64,000 bases of DNA from an uncultured Alistipes sp. (GCA_910577475.1 CAJTLJ010000011.1:1-64000), one strand, 5' to 3'; positions 49,275 to 59,268 are shown, counted from the stretch's first letter. The notes: generated from the letters alone by a model not told the origin. Program-made: numbers and translations.

Positions 49275-50594
49275 CTATTTCGCGTCGTCCAGTTCGGCGG
49301 TATCGAGCAGGGACTGCGGCAGGCTCTTCTTGATCTTCACGTGCAGGCCGACCATTCGTTCGCCCAGCCGCACGAGGTTGTTGTTACCGGTCGTGAACCG
49401 CTTGTAGGCCTCGTCATAGGAGCGCTGCGCCTGCTTGAGCCCCTTGTCCACGTCGAGCAGCGTGTCGGCGAAGGCGACCAGCTGGTCGTAGATCTTCGAC
49501 CCGCACTCTGCGATGTCGCGCGTATTGCGCTCCAGGTCGCTCCGCTGCCAGAGATTGTCGACCAGCTTGAGCAGGGCGAAGAGGTTGGTGGGCGACGAGA
49601 TGACTACCTTCCTGCGATAGGCGTCGGCCCAGATCTGCGGATCGGCCCGCATGGCCGCCAGAAAGGCCGACTCGTTGGGGATGAACATGATGACGAAATC
49701 GGGCGAACCGCTCATCAGCTCCTGATAGCTCTTCGCCGAGAGTTCCGCTACGTGTTTGCGCACCGAGTCGACATGGCTCTTCAGGCAGCGTTCGCACTCC
49801 TCGGGCTGTTCGGCGGCCGTGTAGCCGGCATAGGCCGTGAGGGAGGTTTTCGAGTCGATGACGATCTGTTTCCGGTCGGGCAGGTTCAGCACCACGTCGG
49901 GGCGCACGTTAGCCCCCTGCTCGTTCCGGCGCGTCTCCTGCGTCTGGTAGTGGACCCCCTTGATGAGATTCGAACTCGACAGAATGGTGTCGAGGATCAT
50001 CTCTCCGAAGTCGCCCTGCACCTTCGAGTCGCCCTTGAGCGCCCGCGTCAGGTTGGTCGTCTCGGTGGTGATCCGGTCGTTGAGCTCCATCAGGTTCTTC
50101 AGCTCGTTCCTCAGGGCGCCGTGCTGCTCGGCCTCGGTGGCGTGGATCTTCTCCACCCGCTCGCGGAAATCATTGATGTTCTGACGAAAAGGATTCAGCA
50201 GCGCGTCGATGGATTCGCGGCTGCTCTGCTGGAACCGGCGCGACTGCTCGCCCAGAATATCGTTAGCCAGATTGCGGAACTGCGCCCGCAGGGTCTCCTC
50301 GTCCTGCACCCGGTCGGCCTTCTCGCGGTCGTGGCGGGCGATCTCCTCGCGCAGCTTCTGCTCGGCCCCATCGAGCTTCGCCAGCAGGGCGGCCCGTTCG
50401 CCCACCAGCTCGCGGATCTGCCTCTCGGCCTCCTCGGCGCGGTCTCTCCACTCGGCACCTGCGGCCTCCGACCGCGCCGCATCGGCCTTCAGCGCCGTCA
50501 GCTCCGCAGTCTGCCGGACCTCCACCCGGTGGGCCCTCAAATAGAGCAGGAGCAATGCGAGAATCGACAATACAAGCAGTAAATTCGTTACCAT
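49275..50594 (-). CDS. rmuC: DNA recombination protein RmuC
   Basis: A 439-aa protein: an N-terminal membrane anchor (MVTNLLLVLSILALLLLYL), a long coiled coil (about residues 25-150, rich in Glu/Arg/Leu heptads), then the RmuC nuclease-like domain with VQGDFGEMILDTILSSS, RPDVVLNLPDRKQIVIDSKTSL and FIPNESAFLAA. It limits DNA inversion and rearrangement in E. coli; the mechanism is uncertain. The start at 50594 gives the membrane anchor; a longer frame upstream runs antisense into rpe. Confidence 0.93.
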   Translation of the reverse strand: MVTNLLLVLSILALLLLYLRAHRVEVRQTAELTALKADAARSEAAGAEWRDRAEEAERQIRELVGERAALLAKLDGAEQKLREEIARHDREKADRVQDEETLRAQFRNLANDILGEQSRRFQQSSRESIDALLNPFRQNINDFRERVEKIHATEAEQHGALRNELKNLMELNDRITTETTNLTRALKGDSKVQGDFGEMILDTILSSSNLIKGVHYQTQETRRNEQGANVRPDVVLNLPDRKQIVIDSKTSLTAYAGYTAAEQPEECERCLKSHVDSVRKHVAELSAKSYQELMSGSPDFVIMFIPNESAFLAAMRADPQIWADAYRRKVVISSPTNLFALLKLVDNLWQRSDLERNTRDIAECGSKIYDQLVAFADTLLDVDKGLKQAQRSYDEAYKRFTTGNNNLVRLGERMVGLHVKIKKSLPQSLLDTAELDDAK

Positions 50595-50618
50595 CGGAAA
50601 TAAGTTCGTTGTTCCCGA

Positions 50619-50626
50619 CAAAGGTA
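50619..50626 (-). promoter_or_regulatory. rmuC -7 element
   Basis: Read leftward this is TACCTTTG, about 25 bases before the rmuC ATG. Confidence 0.5.
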
Positions 50627-50714
50627 GCGATAAAAAAACGAAAACGGAACGAAATCCGGCCGGCAGCGGGGGAAATCTTTTCGTGTTTTGCTTCATTCTT
50701 TTGACTTTGTTTCG

Positions 50715-50722
50715 TACTTTTG
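50715..50722 (+). promoter_or_regulatory. rpe -7 element
   Basis: TACTTTTG, 17 bases before the rpe ATG. A TTTG at 50687-50690 is 24 bases upstream, a little far. Confidence 0.5.
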
Positions 50723-50739
50723 TCGAAAATTGAGAATCT

Positions 50740-51393
50740 ATGGAACGCATCCTCGCACCCTCGATGCTCTCGGCCGATTTCGGCCATCTGGAGCGCGACA
50801 CCCGCATGATCGACGCCAGCGGCGCCCAATGGGTACATATCGACGTGATGGACGGCCGCTTCGTGCCCAACATCTCGTTCGGGTTTCCCGTCCTGCAAGC
50901 CATCCGCAAAGCGACCCGGAAGGTGGTGGACACCCACCTGATGATCGTGGAGCCCGAGCGCTACGTCACCCGCTTCGTCGAGGCCGGCTCCGACTACGTG
51001 ACCTTCCACATCGAGGCCACCGAGCAGGTGCAGACCTGCATCGACCTCATCCATGCGGCCGGAGCGAAGGCCGGCATCTCGATCAAGCCCGCGACCCCCG
51101 TCGAAGCGCTGCGCCCCTGGCTGCCCCAGCTGGAACTGGTGCTGGTGATGTCGGTGGAGCCGGGTTTCGGCGGACAGTCCTTCATCGCGGAGTCGACCGA
51201 CAAGATACGCGAGCTCCGGGCGCTGATCGCCGAGACGGGTTCGAAAGCCCTGATCGAGGTCGACGGGGGACTCTCGTCGAAAAACGTCGCGCCGGTTTTC
51301 GAGGCGGGGGCGGACGCCGTAGTGGCCGGCAGCGCCGTATTCAAGGCGCCCGATCCGCAGGCGGAGATCGACGCCATTCTGAACGCCCGATAG
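50740..51393 (+). CDS. rpe: Ribulose-phosphate 3-epimerase
   Basis: Interconverts ribulose-5-P and xylulose-5-P in the pentose phosphate pathway. The 217-aa TIM barrel has APSMLSADFGHL, VHIDVMDGRFVPNISFG (metal and catalytic Asp), HLMIVEPE, VMSVEPGFGGQ (phosphate loop) and IEVDGGLSSKNV (second catalytic Asp). First of a rightward run with the ABC-F gene and rlmB. Confidence 0.97.
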   Translation: MERILAPSMLSADFGHLERDTRMIDASGAQWVHIDVMDGRFVPNISFGFPVLQAIRKATRKVVDTHLMIVEPERYVTRFVEAGSDYVTFHIEATEQVQTCIDLIHAAGAKAGISIKPATPVEALRPWLPQLELVLVMSVEPGFGGQSFIAESTDKIRELRALIAETGSKALIEVDGGLSSKNVAPVFEAGADAVVAGSAVFKAPDPQAEIDAILNAR

Positions 51394-51431
51394 CGGTCGG
51401 ACGTCCGAAAAAAAAGATATCGCACCCTACT

Positions 51432-53369
<1,938 letters not shown>

Positions 53370-53391
53370 CGGAAACAACACCCAAACCACT

Positions 53392-54126
53392 ATGGAAAAC
53401 AATCTGGTATTCGGAATACGTCCGGTCGTCGAAGCGATCGAATCGGGCAAGCAGATCGAGAAGCTCTACATCCGCAAGGGTGCCGAGGGACAGCTGATGC
53501 AGGAGCTGAAGGATCTCTGCACGCGCCACCGGCTGCGCTGGCAGGAGGTGCCCGTGGAGAAGCTGAACCGCCTGACGCGGGGCAACCACCAGGGCGCGGT
53601 GGCGCAGATGGCCGCCATCGCATACGTCTCCCTGACCGATATTCTGGAGCGCGTGCCCGAGGACGAGACGCCGCTGATCGTGCTCTTCGACGGCGTGACG
53701 GACGTCCGCAACTTCGGCGCCATCGCCCGCTCGGCGGAGTGCGCCGGGGCGCACGGTCTGATTACGCCGCTCAAGAACTCGGCTCCGGTGAATGCCGAGG
53801 CGATCCGCTCGTCGGCCGGTGCGCTGACCGCCATTCCGGTCTGCCGCGTGGGTTCGGTCCGCAACACCCTCAAGCAGCTTCAGAGCGAAGGTTTCCAGGT
53901 CGTGGCCGCCACCGAGAAGAGCCGCAAACTGCTCTACGACGCCGATTTCCGCAAGCCGACGGTGATCGTCATGGGAGCCGAGGATACGGGCATCTCGAAA
54001 GAGGTCCTGAAACTCTGCGACGAGCAGCTGGCGATTCCGCTGATCGGCCACATCGAGTCGCTGAACGTATCGGCCGCAGCGGCCGTGATGCTCTTCGAGG
54101 CGGTCCGCCAGCGGATCGGGGATTAA
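53392..54126 (+). CDS. rlmB: 23S rRNA (guanosine2251-2'-O)-methyltransferase RlmB type
   Basis: A 244-aa TrmH-group SPOUT methylase with an N-terminal L30e-like RNA-binding domain (VFGIRPVVEAIESGKQIEKLYIRKG) and the catalytic knot: motif 1 DGVTDVRNFGAIARSAE, motif 2 VMGAEDTGIS, motif 3 IPLIGHIESLNVSAAAAVMLFE. The two-domain form distinguishes it from the shorter paralogue at 2081. It may methylate G2251 of 23S rRNA; the target is inferred. Confidence 0.93.
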   Translation: MENNLVFGIRPVVEAIESGKQIEKLYIRKGAEGQLMQELKDLCTRHRLRWQEVPVEKLNRLTRGNHQGAVAQMAAIAYVSLTDILERVPEDETPLIVLFDGVTDVRNFGAIARSAECAGAHGLITPLKNSAPVNAEAIRSSAGALTAIPVCRVGSVRNTLKQLQSEGFQVVAATEKSRKLLYDADFRKPTVIVMGAEDTGISKEVLKLCDEQLAIPLIGHIESLNVSAAAAVMLFEAVRQRIGD

Positions 54127-54139
54127 AGACATCCGCACC

Positions 54140-55843
54140 GTGAGCAAGATCAGAAAGATATTCTCGGAGGCCTGGCCGACGCTGCGCCAGACCGTCAGAC
54201 GTTATCCCGTCGAGCTGGCACTGTCCCTCTACGCCTTCGTCTGCTTCCTACTCGAAAAACTCGACGTGCTGTCGCACACCTGGGCCGAACGGCTGCTCTG
54301 GGGGCTGCCTATCGCGTTCGCGACGACCTATATCGTCAACACGCTGACCCGCGGAGGCTCGCGGCGGAGGCTCTACCCGTTCGCCTGGCTCGTGCTCGTG
54401 CCGGCCGTGTGGGTCGGATCGGAGCTCTTCTCGACCTCGCAGCACGTCATCGCCGACACCATTCTGGTACCGCTGGCCCTGCTGCTCTGCCGCCGCGCGA
54501 CCGACAACCGCCGGTTCGTGGAGCAGGCGTCCGGACTGCTGACGGCATGGATCCTCGCACCCCTTTTCGCCGGCATCTTCTTTCTGACCGTCGAGGCGAT
54601 CTTCACCTCGGTCAGCTACATTTTCGACATCTGGGACCACGCCCTCTCGGATATCTGGGCGTACAACTGCATCTTCAGTTTCTCACTGCTGGCCCCGACG
54701 CTTTTCCTGACCCTGCTGGACCACTTCGACCGCACCCGGCCGGAGATCGACCGGCTGGGCGCGGGCCTGCTGAACTACCTGCTCACCCCCGCCCTGCTGA
54801 TCTACACCGTCATCCTCTACCTCTACGCCGCCCGGATTCTCTTCGTACGGGAGCTCCCGAAAGGGGGCGTGGCCTACATGGTCTTCGGTTACATGACGGC
54901 GCTGACCGTCATCATGGCCCTGCAGGAGCTGCTGCGCGAGCGCCGCTACGACGGCTTTTTCCGCCGGTACAGCCTGCTCTCCGCCGTCCCGCTGGTTCTC
55001 TTCTGGCTCGGGGCAATGCACCGGATCGGAGAATACGGTCTGACGGAGTGGCGCGTCTACCTGCTGGTCTGCGGGTTGATCTGCACCGTCTCGGCCCTCC
55101 TTTTCGCCCGTCCCCGTACGGGACGCTACCGCGGCGCAGCGCTCGCGGCATTCGTACTCTTCCTCGTCGTGGCCTTTCTGCCGCCGCTGACGGCCGACCG
55201 GATCGGCATCCGCTCGCAGAGCCGTCGCGCCGAGCGCATCGCCCGCGAACGGGGCATGCTGCTCCCCGACGGCCGGATCGACCTCACGACCCGGGCCGAA
55301 GCCGACTCGATCCATATCGGCGACTACCACCAGTTGGGCGAGGCACTGGAGTACCTCGCCGACCGGGACACCCTGGCTCTGGCCCGCTTCGGAATCCGGA
55401 ATCTCGACACGTATTACGAAATCTTTCCCCGCTCCTACTCCGACCGCGTCCGCTACGACTGGCTGACATACGACCCGGTGGCGGTCGAAGAGGCGGTCGA
55501 CGCCGACATCCTGCTCGCCGCCGACGCCGACACCCGGATTCCGTCCGCCGGATACCGCACCCTCTATCCGAATGCGGACCGCGACGACCGGAGCGACACC
55601 GTCGTGCTGCGCTTCGGCAAACGGCGCGCCGAGATCGACCGGAACGCGCTGCTCGCCGCCCAGATGGAGCGCGCCGGACTGAAGTGGGAGGACAATCCCT
55701 CCGCAGAGGATTTCCGGAAGGCGAAGGAGCAGTTTCTCTTCTACGAGAACGATACGCTCGGCATCGTGTTCAAGACCCTTTACATCGATCCCCGGGAACG
55801 CCGGATTTCGGCGCTTCATGTCGAAAACGTGCTGTCGCGATAG
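54140..55843 (+). CDS. DUF4153 multi-spanning membrane protein
   Basis: The 567-aa product has about ten hydrophobic helices in residues 20-360, then a hydrophilic C-terminal third (from about 375) likely exposed outside the membrane. The layout and N-terminus fit DUF4153 proteins common in Bacteroidetes; their role is not established. The start is GTG at 54140, 13 bases after rlmB. Its stop is directly followed by the ATG of the next gene. Confidence 0.85.
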   Translation: MSKIRKIFSEAWPTLRQTVRRYPVELALSLYAFVCFLLEKLDVLSHTWAERLLWGLPIAFATTYIVNTLTRGGSRRRLYPFAWLVLVPAVWVGSELFSTSQHVIADTILVPLALLLCRRATDNRRFVEQASGLLTAWILAPLFAGIFFLTVEAIFTSVSYIFDIWDHALSDIWAYNCIFSFSLLAPTLFLTLLDHFDRTRPEIDRLGAGLLNYLLTPALLIYTVILYLYAARILFVRELPKGGVAYMVFGYMTALTVIMALQELLRERRYDGFFRRYSLLSAVPLVLFWLGAMHRIGEYGLTEWRVYLLVCGLICTVSALLFARPRTGRYRGAALAAFVLFLVVAFLPPLTADRIGIRSQSRRAERIARERGMLLPDGRIDLTTRAEADSIHIGDYHQLGEALEYLADRDTLALARFGIRNLDTYYEIFPRSYSDRVRYDWLTYDPVAVEEAVDADILLAADADTRIPSAGYRTLYPNADRDDRSDTVVLRFGKRRAEIDRNALLAAQMERAGLKWEDNPSAEDFRKAKEQFLFYENDTLGIVFKTLYIDPRERRISALHVENVLSR

Positions 55844-56407
55844 ATGGAGAGCCGCCTGCAACATCCCCGGCTGGGTGAAATCACCCTCTCGCGAACCGCG
55901 CGGGCACGGCGAATCTCCCTCTCCGTAAAACCTTCGGGCGCCGTGCGGCTCTCCTTTCCGGCCGGTGTTCCGCCGCGACATGCCCTCGCCTTTCTGGAGA
56001 GCCGCATCGACTGGGTCGAAACCGTCCGGGCACGGCTCGCGGAACGGATCGCCGCCGCACCGCCCGCCCGCACCCCCGAAGAGATCGAGGAGCTGCGCCG
56101 GCACGCTAATGTGGTATTGCCGCCCCGGGTCGCCGAGCTGGCCGAGCTGTTCGGGTTCCGCTACGGCCGCATCACCATCCGCGTGGCCCGCACGAAATGG
56201 GGCTGCTGCACGAGCCGCAACAACCTCTCGCTATCGCTCTTTCTGATGACCTTGCCCGCCCACCTGCGCGATTTCGTGCTCCTGCACGAGCTCTGCCACA
56301 CGGTCCACCACGACCACTCGGCCCGCTTCCACGCGCTGCTGAACCGCTGCGTCGGCGGCCGCGAGCAGGAACTCAACCGCGAACTGAAAACCTACTGCAT
56401 CCGATAA
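55844..56407 (+). CDS. YgjP-like (DUF45/WLM) metallopeptidase
   Basis: A 187-aa zinc-dependent peptidase-like protein. It shows the N-terminal beta-rich RRISLSVKPSGAVRLSFP, then TKWGCCTSRNNLSLSLFL and the zinc motif LLHELCHTVHHDHSARFH (HExxH plus downstream His). The substrate is unknown. It starts with no gap after the DUF4153 gene, so the two are coupled, and it ends the rlmB-type run before a long gene-free stretch. Confidence 0.9.
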   Translation: MESRLQHPRLGEITLSRTARARRISLSVKPSGAVRLSFPAGVPPRHALAFLESRIDWVETVRARLAERIAAAPPARTPEEIEELRRHANVVLPPRVAELAELFGFRYGRITIRVARTKWGCCTSRNNLSLSLFLMTLPAHLRDFVLLHELCHTVHHDHSARFHALLNRCVGGREQELNRELKTYCIR

Positions 56408-56800
56408 ACCGCTTTGCGTTCGTGAAGGAGAGCGGAACAAGGCACAATTCACGATGCACAATTCACCCCCCCTGCTGTCATGTCGAGCGAAGGGCCGCAG
56501 GCCCGAAGTCGAGACATCTCGACAATGCGGAACATTCACCATTGCGGATCACAACGGCTCTCGCCATTTCACCGTCGAGACCCCTCGACTTCACTCGGGG
56601 TGACAGCCTTTGCTGTCATGTTGAGCGGAGCACCTTTAGGTGCGAAGTCGAAACATCTCGACTCGTCGGAGCATTCACCTTTGCAATACATACCGCAGTG
56701 CGCAGCCAGCGAAGGACGAACGTTTGAGTGCAGTCCTTCGCCCGGGATGGCTGCGGACTGCCGGCGCAAAGCGCCGATTCGGCCGACTGAAACCCTCGGA
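56408..56800. repeat. Cluster of dispersed intergenic repeats
   Basis: Copies of GTCATGTCGAGCGAAGG...GAAGTCGAGACATCTCGAC lie at 56477-56523, and a second at about 56617-56672. A CGAGACCCCTCGACTTCACTCGG unit lies near 56577. The 76-bp unit at 56691-56765 is an inverted near copy of 5889-5964. No credible gene. Confidence 0.8.
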
Positions 56801-56810
56801 AAAACCGAAA

Positions 56811-56838
56811 TGACAACTTTTTTTGCAAAAAAAGTCAT
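56811..56838. other. A/T-rich inverted repeat
   Basis: ATGACAACTTTTTTT and AAAAAAAGTCAT pair across a GC centre, just upstream of the RNA promoter at 56846. It could end incoming transcription from the left. Confidence 0.4.
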
Positions 56839-56845
56839 TTTATTA

Positions 56846-56875
56846 TTGCAATCAGAAAAATTTGTACTATTTTTG
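56846..56875 (+). promoter_or_regulatory. Promoter of the 6S-like RNA
   Basis: TTG (56846-56848) and TATTTTTG (56868-56875), spacing 19, predict a transcript starting near 56882. No ORF follows. Confidence 0.65.
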
Positions 56876-56881
56876 AACCGC

Positions 56882-57066
56882 GATCCGCCGATAGGCGGGC
56901 GCCTTCGTTGAATGAAATCTTGGAGGATTTTAAGAACGACGAAGTGAAAAGCAGCCCGACGGGTCGTGGTCCCACGCCCCGGATGTGGTCAGTCATGCTG
57001 CAATTTGCGGGCGTGGGCGTTTTCACTTATATCGTTCAAGGCCTCCTCCAAGAGCCTCATTCAATA
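56882..57066 (+). ncRNA. ssrS: Rod-shaped structured RNA, 6S-like candidate
   Basis: About 185 bases fold into one long rod. TTGAATGA (56908-56915) pairs with TCATTCAA (57057-57064), and CTTGGAGG (56919-56926) with CCTCCAAG (57045-57052). AACGAC/AAGTGAAAA (56935-56950) pairs with TTTTCACTT/ATCGTT (57020-57036), and CCCACGCCC (56971-56979) with GGGCGTGGG (57009-57017). The large internal loop at 56951-56970 is the feature expected of 6S RNA, which binds RNA polymerase. A promoter precedes it and no protein is encoded. Naming it 6S (or the Bacteroidales-1 type) is inference from shape and size. Confidence 0.6.
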
Positions 57067-57104
57067 TAAGGGGCCCATTGCTCGCTTTTTTAGCTCGGCG
57101 GGTC

Positions 57105-57140
57105 GCATAACTTGAAAAACGAAAAGTTATGCTATCTTTG
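57105..57140 (+). promoter_or_regulatory. Promoter with overlapping 9-bp inverted repeat
   Basis: GCATAACTT (57105-57113) and AAGTTATGC (57124-57132) form a perfect inverted repeat with a 10-base spacer. It encloses the TTG (57112-57114) and touches the -7 TATCTTTG (57133-57140). The arrangement looks like an operator over a promoter. Confidence 0.6.
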
Positions 57141-57146
57141 CAGTCG

Positions 57147-57380
57147 AGAACGGTTCCGTAGAACCGATATATACTTAAAGGTTAGGACAACCTTTATACC
57201 AACGGTAAACTCGCAACTATTATGCAAATAATAGGTTTTCTTCTGGTATAAATGATGTCTGAACCCCGTGTCATGTCTGCGGCTTCACGCCGCAGGCGGA
57301 CTGGGGCGCAGGGCAGTCTACCAGAGAAGGCTTGCGAGGCCTACCGTTGGGGCTGCTTCTGCGCCTCTTCTTTTTTTTAT
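57147..57380 (+). ncRNA. Unidentified multi-hairpin RNA with own promoter and terminator
   Basis: About 230 bases without a credible ORF form successive hairpins. CGGTTC/GAACCG lies near 57152-57167 and AAAGGTT/AACCTTT near 57177-57195. A long-range TTATACCA/TGGTATAA stem (about 57194-57251) encloses CTATTAT/ATAATAG. GTCTGCGGC/GCCGCAG lies near 57276-57298. The GC-rich terminal hairpin GGCGCAG...CTGCGCC (57305-57365) is followed by a T-rich run to 57380. The length and signals do not fit tRNA, tmRNA, SRP or RNase P RNA. It is not recognised. Confidence 0.55.
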
Positions 57381-57485
57381 AGGCGCAATCAAAACAACAA
57401 ACACCCCAACCGTTATGCGCCGGCATCGAGAAGACATATTTTATACGACTTGTACAGCTTGCAAGGATTCCGACCGTCGGGATGA

Positions 57486-57720
57486 CAATTTCTCTGACAA
57501 CTTGAGCGGAGCGATAGCGGAGTCGAAAGGTCTCGAGTTCGCCGAACATGCGCCGGTGCGATTCGTACGGATTTACGCCAATCCACCCTCGGGACCCCTC
57601 GACTGCGCTCGGGGTGACAGCCTTTGCTGTCATGTTGAGCGGAGCGATAGCGAAGTCGAAACATCCCGACTTGACGGAACATTCACCTTCACGAACCATA
57701 CACGCAGTGCGCATAACACC
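57486..57720. repeat. Cluster of dispersed intergenic repeats
   Basis: Copies of the TGTTGAGCGGAGCGATAGC...GAAGTCGAAACATC unit lie near 57500-57535 and 57627-57671, with a CTCGACTGCGCTCGGGGTGACA unit near 57597-57622. A tract shared with 5606-5650 and 6127-6180 lies near 57536-57590. A degenerate end of the 76-bp unit follows near 57700. Confidence 0.75.
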
Positions 57721-57774
57721 GAAACGAACATAAATGACCGGTCCCGGTGCAGCATAATACCAAGATTAGAAAGA

Positions 57775-57844
57775 GGAACGCCCGCCGTCGATGGCTTCGT
57801 AACATATCACTCTACATTTAGTAGCCTCGACGGCGGGGCGTTCC
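57775..57844. other. Long-armed hairpin A
   Basis: GGAACGCCCGCCGTCGA (57775-57791) pairs with TCGACGGCGGGGCGTTCC (57827-57844) with one bulged base and a 35-base loop. No gene covers it. Its right arm shares CGACGGCGGGGC with hairpin B at 58015-58085. Confidence 0.6.
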
Positions 57845-57877
57845 ACCCTTTGAGAGCCATCCTTCACACGATTGGCA

Positions 57878-57905
57878 GGCATGCCCGCTCAGGGCATGCC
57901 GTTTT
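57878..57905 (+). terminator. Terminator-like hairpin
   Basis: GGCATGCCC and GGGCATGCC with a 5-base loop are followed by GTTTT. No gene precedes it, so it may end an uncharacterised transcript. Confidence 0.5.
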
Positions 57906-58014
57906 ATCCGCGCGTTTCCATGACGGACGGCCTCTGAACGGATTTCACAGCATTTCTTTTTCTAGTAGCACAGCTCATTCGATCCGTTCATGTCGTCCGG
58001 CTTCTTTTCACAGC

Positions 58015-58085
58015 AAGCCCCGCCCAAACCGCAAGTCGGAATTATTCATGATTTTTATATTTATATGCGGTCGACGGCGGGGCTT
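58015..58085. other. Long-armed hairpin B
   Basis: AAGCCCCGCC (58015-58024) pairs with GGCGGGGCTT (58076-58085) across a 51-base AT-rich loop. CAGC before the left arm and GCTG just beyond the right arm can extend the pairing. Confidence 0.5.
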
Positions 58086-58109
58086 CGCTGTCTTTCAAAG
58101 AGAACCTGC

Positions 58110-58153
58110 AATGAAAGACGGAGATAAGGTCCTGACCTTATCTCCGTCATTTC
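58110..58153 (-). terminator. Terminator of the META lipoprotein gene
   Basis: GACGGAGATAAGGT/ACCTTATCTCCGTC with a short loop, flanked by A/T-rich pairing ends. Its right arm is the first part of the segment duplicated at 1-137. Confidence 0.75.
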
Positions 58154-58270
58154 GTTCGGCAGCGACGTCTACTTCGTCTCGCTGTCAGCGGCCTGGAAGA
58201 CCGCCACGAGACTGCCCTCGTCGAGCAGCATCAGCATCGGGCCGTCCATGTCGTAATGCGTCACGCCGTC
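58134..58270. repeat. Second copy of the 137-bp direct repeat
   Basis: Identical to 1-137 in the same orientation. Here it is part of the intact META lipoprotein gene and its terminator. Confidence 0.9.
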
Positions 58271-58606
58271 CAGCATCTGAAAGAACTGCGTCTCGCTGTC
58301 CATGTCGGGGCACATCATACGCGTGGCACCCAGCGGGCCGATCTTCAGCGACCGGTCCTCGCCGACCTGATAGCTACCCATCAGGCGGTTGCAGGCACCC
58401 TTGCCGCTCACGTCGCCCGTCTCGGCGAACCGCAGCGTGAAGCTGTCCGCATCGGCACCCTCCACGGCCCGGCCTCCGAGCTGCACCAGTTTCCACTCCG
58501 TACCGATCAGCGGGCGCTGGGTACGCTTCTGATGGGAACGGCATCCGCAACAGCCCGTCAGCAGCAGAACGGCTGCGCACAGGCCCAAAAAGAGATTCGA
58601 TTTCAT
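58169..58606 (-). CDS. META-domain lipoprotein
   Basis: A 145-aa product with a signal peptide ending in lipobox LLTGC (Cys about 19), then a META domain: IGTEWKLVQLGGRAV, FTLRFAETGDVSGKGACNRLMGSYQV, IGPLGATRMMCPDMDSETQFFQML. The family includes HslJ-like envelope proteins of uncertain function. Three in-frame ATGs lie at 58630, 58615 and 58606; the last gives a compact signal peptide (MKSNLFLGLCAAVLLLTGC) behind an A-rich leader. Its 3' end is duplicated at the left edge of the window. Confidence 0.88.
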   Translation of the reverse strand: MKSNLFLGLCAAVLLLTGCCGCRSHQKRTQRPLIGTEWKLVQLGGRAVEGADADSFTLRFAETGDVSGKGACNRLMGSYQVGEDRSLKIGPLGATRMMCPDMDSETQFFQMLDGVTHYDMDGPMLMLLDEGSLVAVFQAADSETK

Positions 58607-58649
58607 GGCTTTCATCTTTTTAATTTCCATTCGTCAACTTTTGTGCCGG

Positions 58650-58657
58650 CAAAAATA
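58650..58657 (-). promoter_or_regulatory. META gene -7 element
   Basis: Read leftward this is TATTTTTG, about 44 bases before the chosen ATG. Confidence 0.45.
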
Positions 58658-58722
58658 GTCCAAATAATCGGATCGCGAAAATATTTTCCGGACGGATCGC
58701 CGTTCGACCCGGAGAAAAGGCG

Positions 58723-58750
58723 TTGGAATCGATTTTTATTGTTACCTTTG
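58723..58750 (+). promoter_or_regulatory. ridA-type gene promoter
   Basis: TTG (58723-58725) and TACCTTTG (58743-58750), spacing 17, about 42 bases before the ATG. Confidence 0.55.
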
Positions 58751-58792
58751 CTACGGTTCCCTTTCGGACAAAACCGTTAAAAACGAAACGAT

Positions 58793-59167
58793 ATGAAAAA
58801 GATCATCGCATCGCCCCTGGCCCCGAAGGCCGTGGGACCCTATTCGCAGGCCGTCGAGCACGACGGAACCCTCTACGTCTCCGGACAGCTGCCCATCGAC
58901 GGCGCCACCGGCAAGATGGCCGAAGGCATCGAGGCCCAGACCCGTCAGTCGCTCGACAACCTCGGTCACATCCTCCGCGAGGCCGGCTACGACTATGCCG
59001 ACGTCGCCAAGACGACCGTTCTGCTCGACTCGATCGCCGACTTCGGAGCCATGAACGCCGTCTACGCCGAGTACTTCACGGCCGACATGCCCGCCCGCAT
59101 CTGCTTCGAGGTTGCCAAGCTCCCGATGGGCGCGCTGGTCGAGATCGACGCTGTGGCGGTGAAATAA
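58793..59167 (+). CDS. RidA family protein (reactive imine/enamine deaminase)
   Basis: A 124-aa trimeric YjgF/YER057c/UK114 protein. It removes reactive enamine or imine intermediates formed by PLP enzymes. Motifs include APKAVGPYSQAVEHDGTLYVSGQLPID, TRQSLDNLGHILREAG, and the signature PARICFEVAKLPMGALVEIDAVA with the conserved substrate-binding Arg. Monocistronic, with a terminator after it. Confidence 0.93.
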   Translation: MKKIIASPLAPKAVGPYSQAVEHDGTLYVSGQLPIDGATGKMAEGIEAQTRQSLDNLGHILREAGYDYADVAKTTVLLDSIADFGAMNAVYAEYFTADMPARICFEVAKLPMGALVEIDAVAVK

Positions 59168-59184
59168 CGATGGACCCGGAACGA

Positions 59185-59226
59185 AAAAGGTGCGCTGCGA
59201 ACTGACGCAGCGCACCTTTCCCGTTT
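59185..59226 (+). terminator. ridA-type gene terminator
   Basis: AAAGGTGCGCTGCG and CGCAGCGCACCTTT with a 6-base loop, followed by CCCGTTTTT. Confidence 0.85.
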
Positions 59227-59268
59227 TTGTAAATAACTTGTCGATAAATAGGGGGCGCAAAAATTAGG

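Noticed and set aside
49275..50933. Longer rmuC start at 50933
   Set aside because: It would run antisense over rpe and past the rmuC -7 element at 50619-50626; the start at 50594 gives the expected membrane anchor.
50688..51431. Upstream extension of the ABC-F frame to give 893 aa
   Set aside because: The extension overlaps rpe in another frame and is Arg-rich; the ABC domain begins at the ATG at 51432.
57252..57485. 77-aa frame inside the multi-hairpin RNA region
   Set aside because: It reads straight through the terminal hairpin and T-run, has no protein-like pattern, and overlaps conserved-looking stems. An RNA explanation fits better.
57268..58440. 390-aa frame spanning the RNA locus, repeats and lipoprotein gene
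   Set aside because: It crosses a terminator, repeat units and two hairpins and runs antisense to the META gene; composition is not protein-like.
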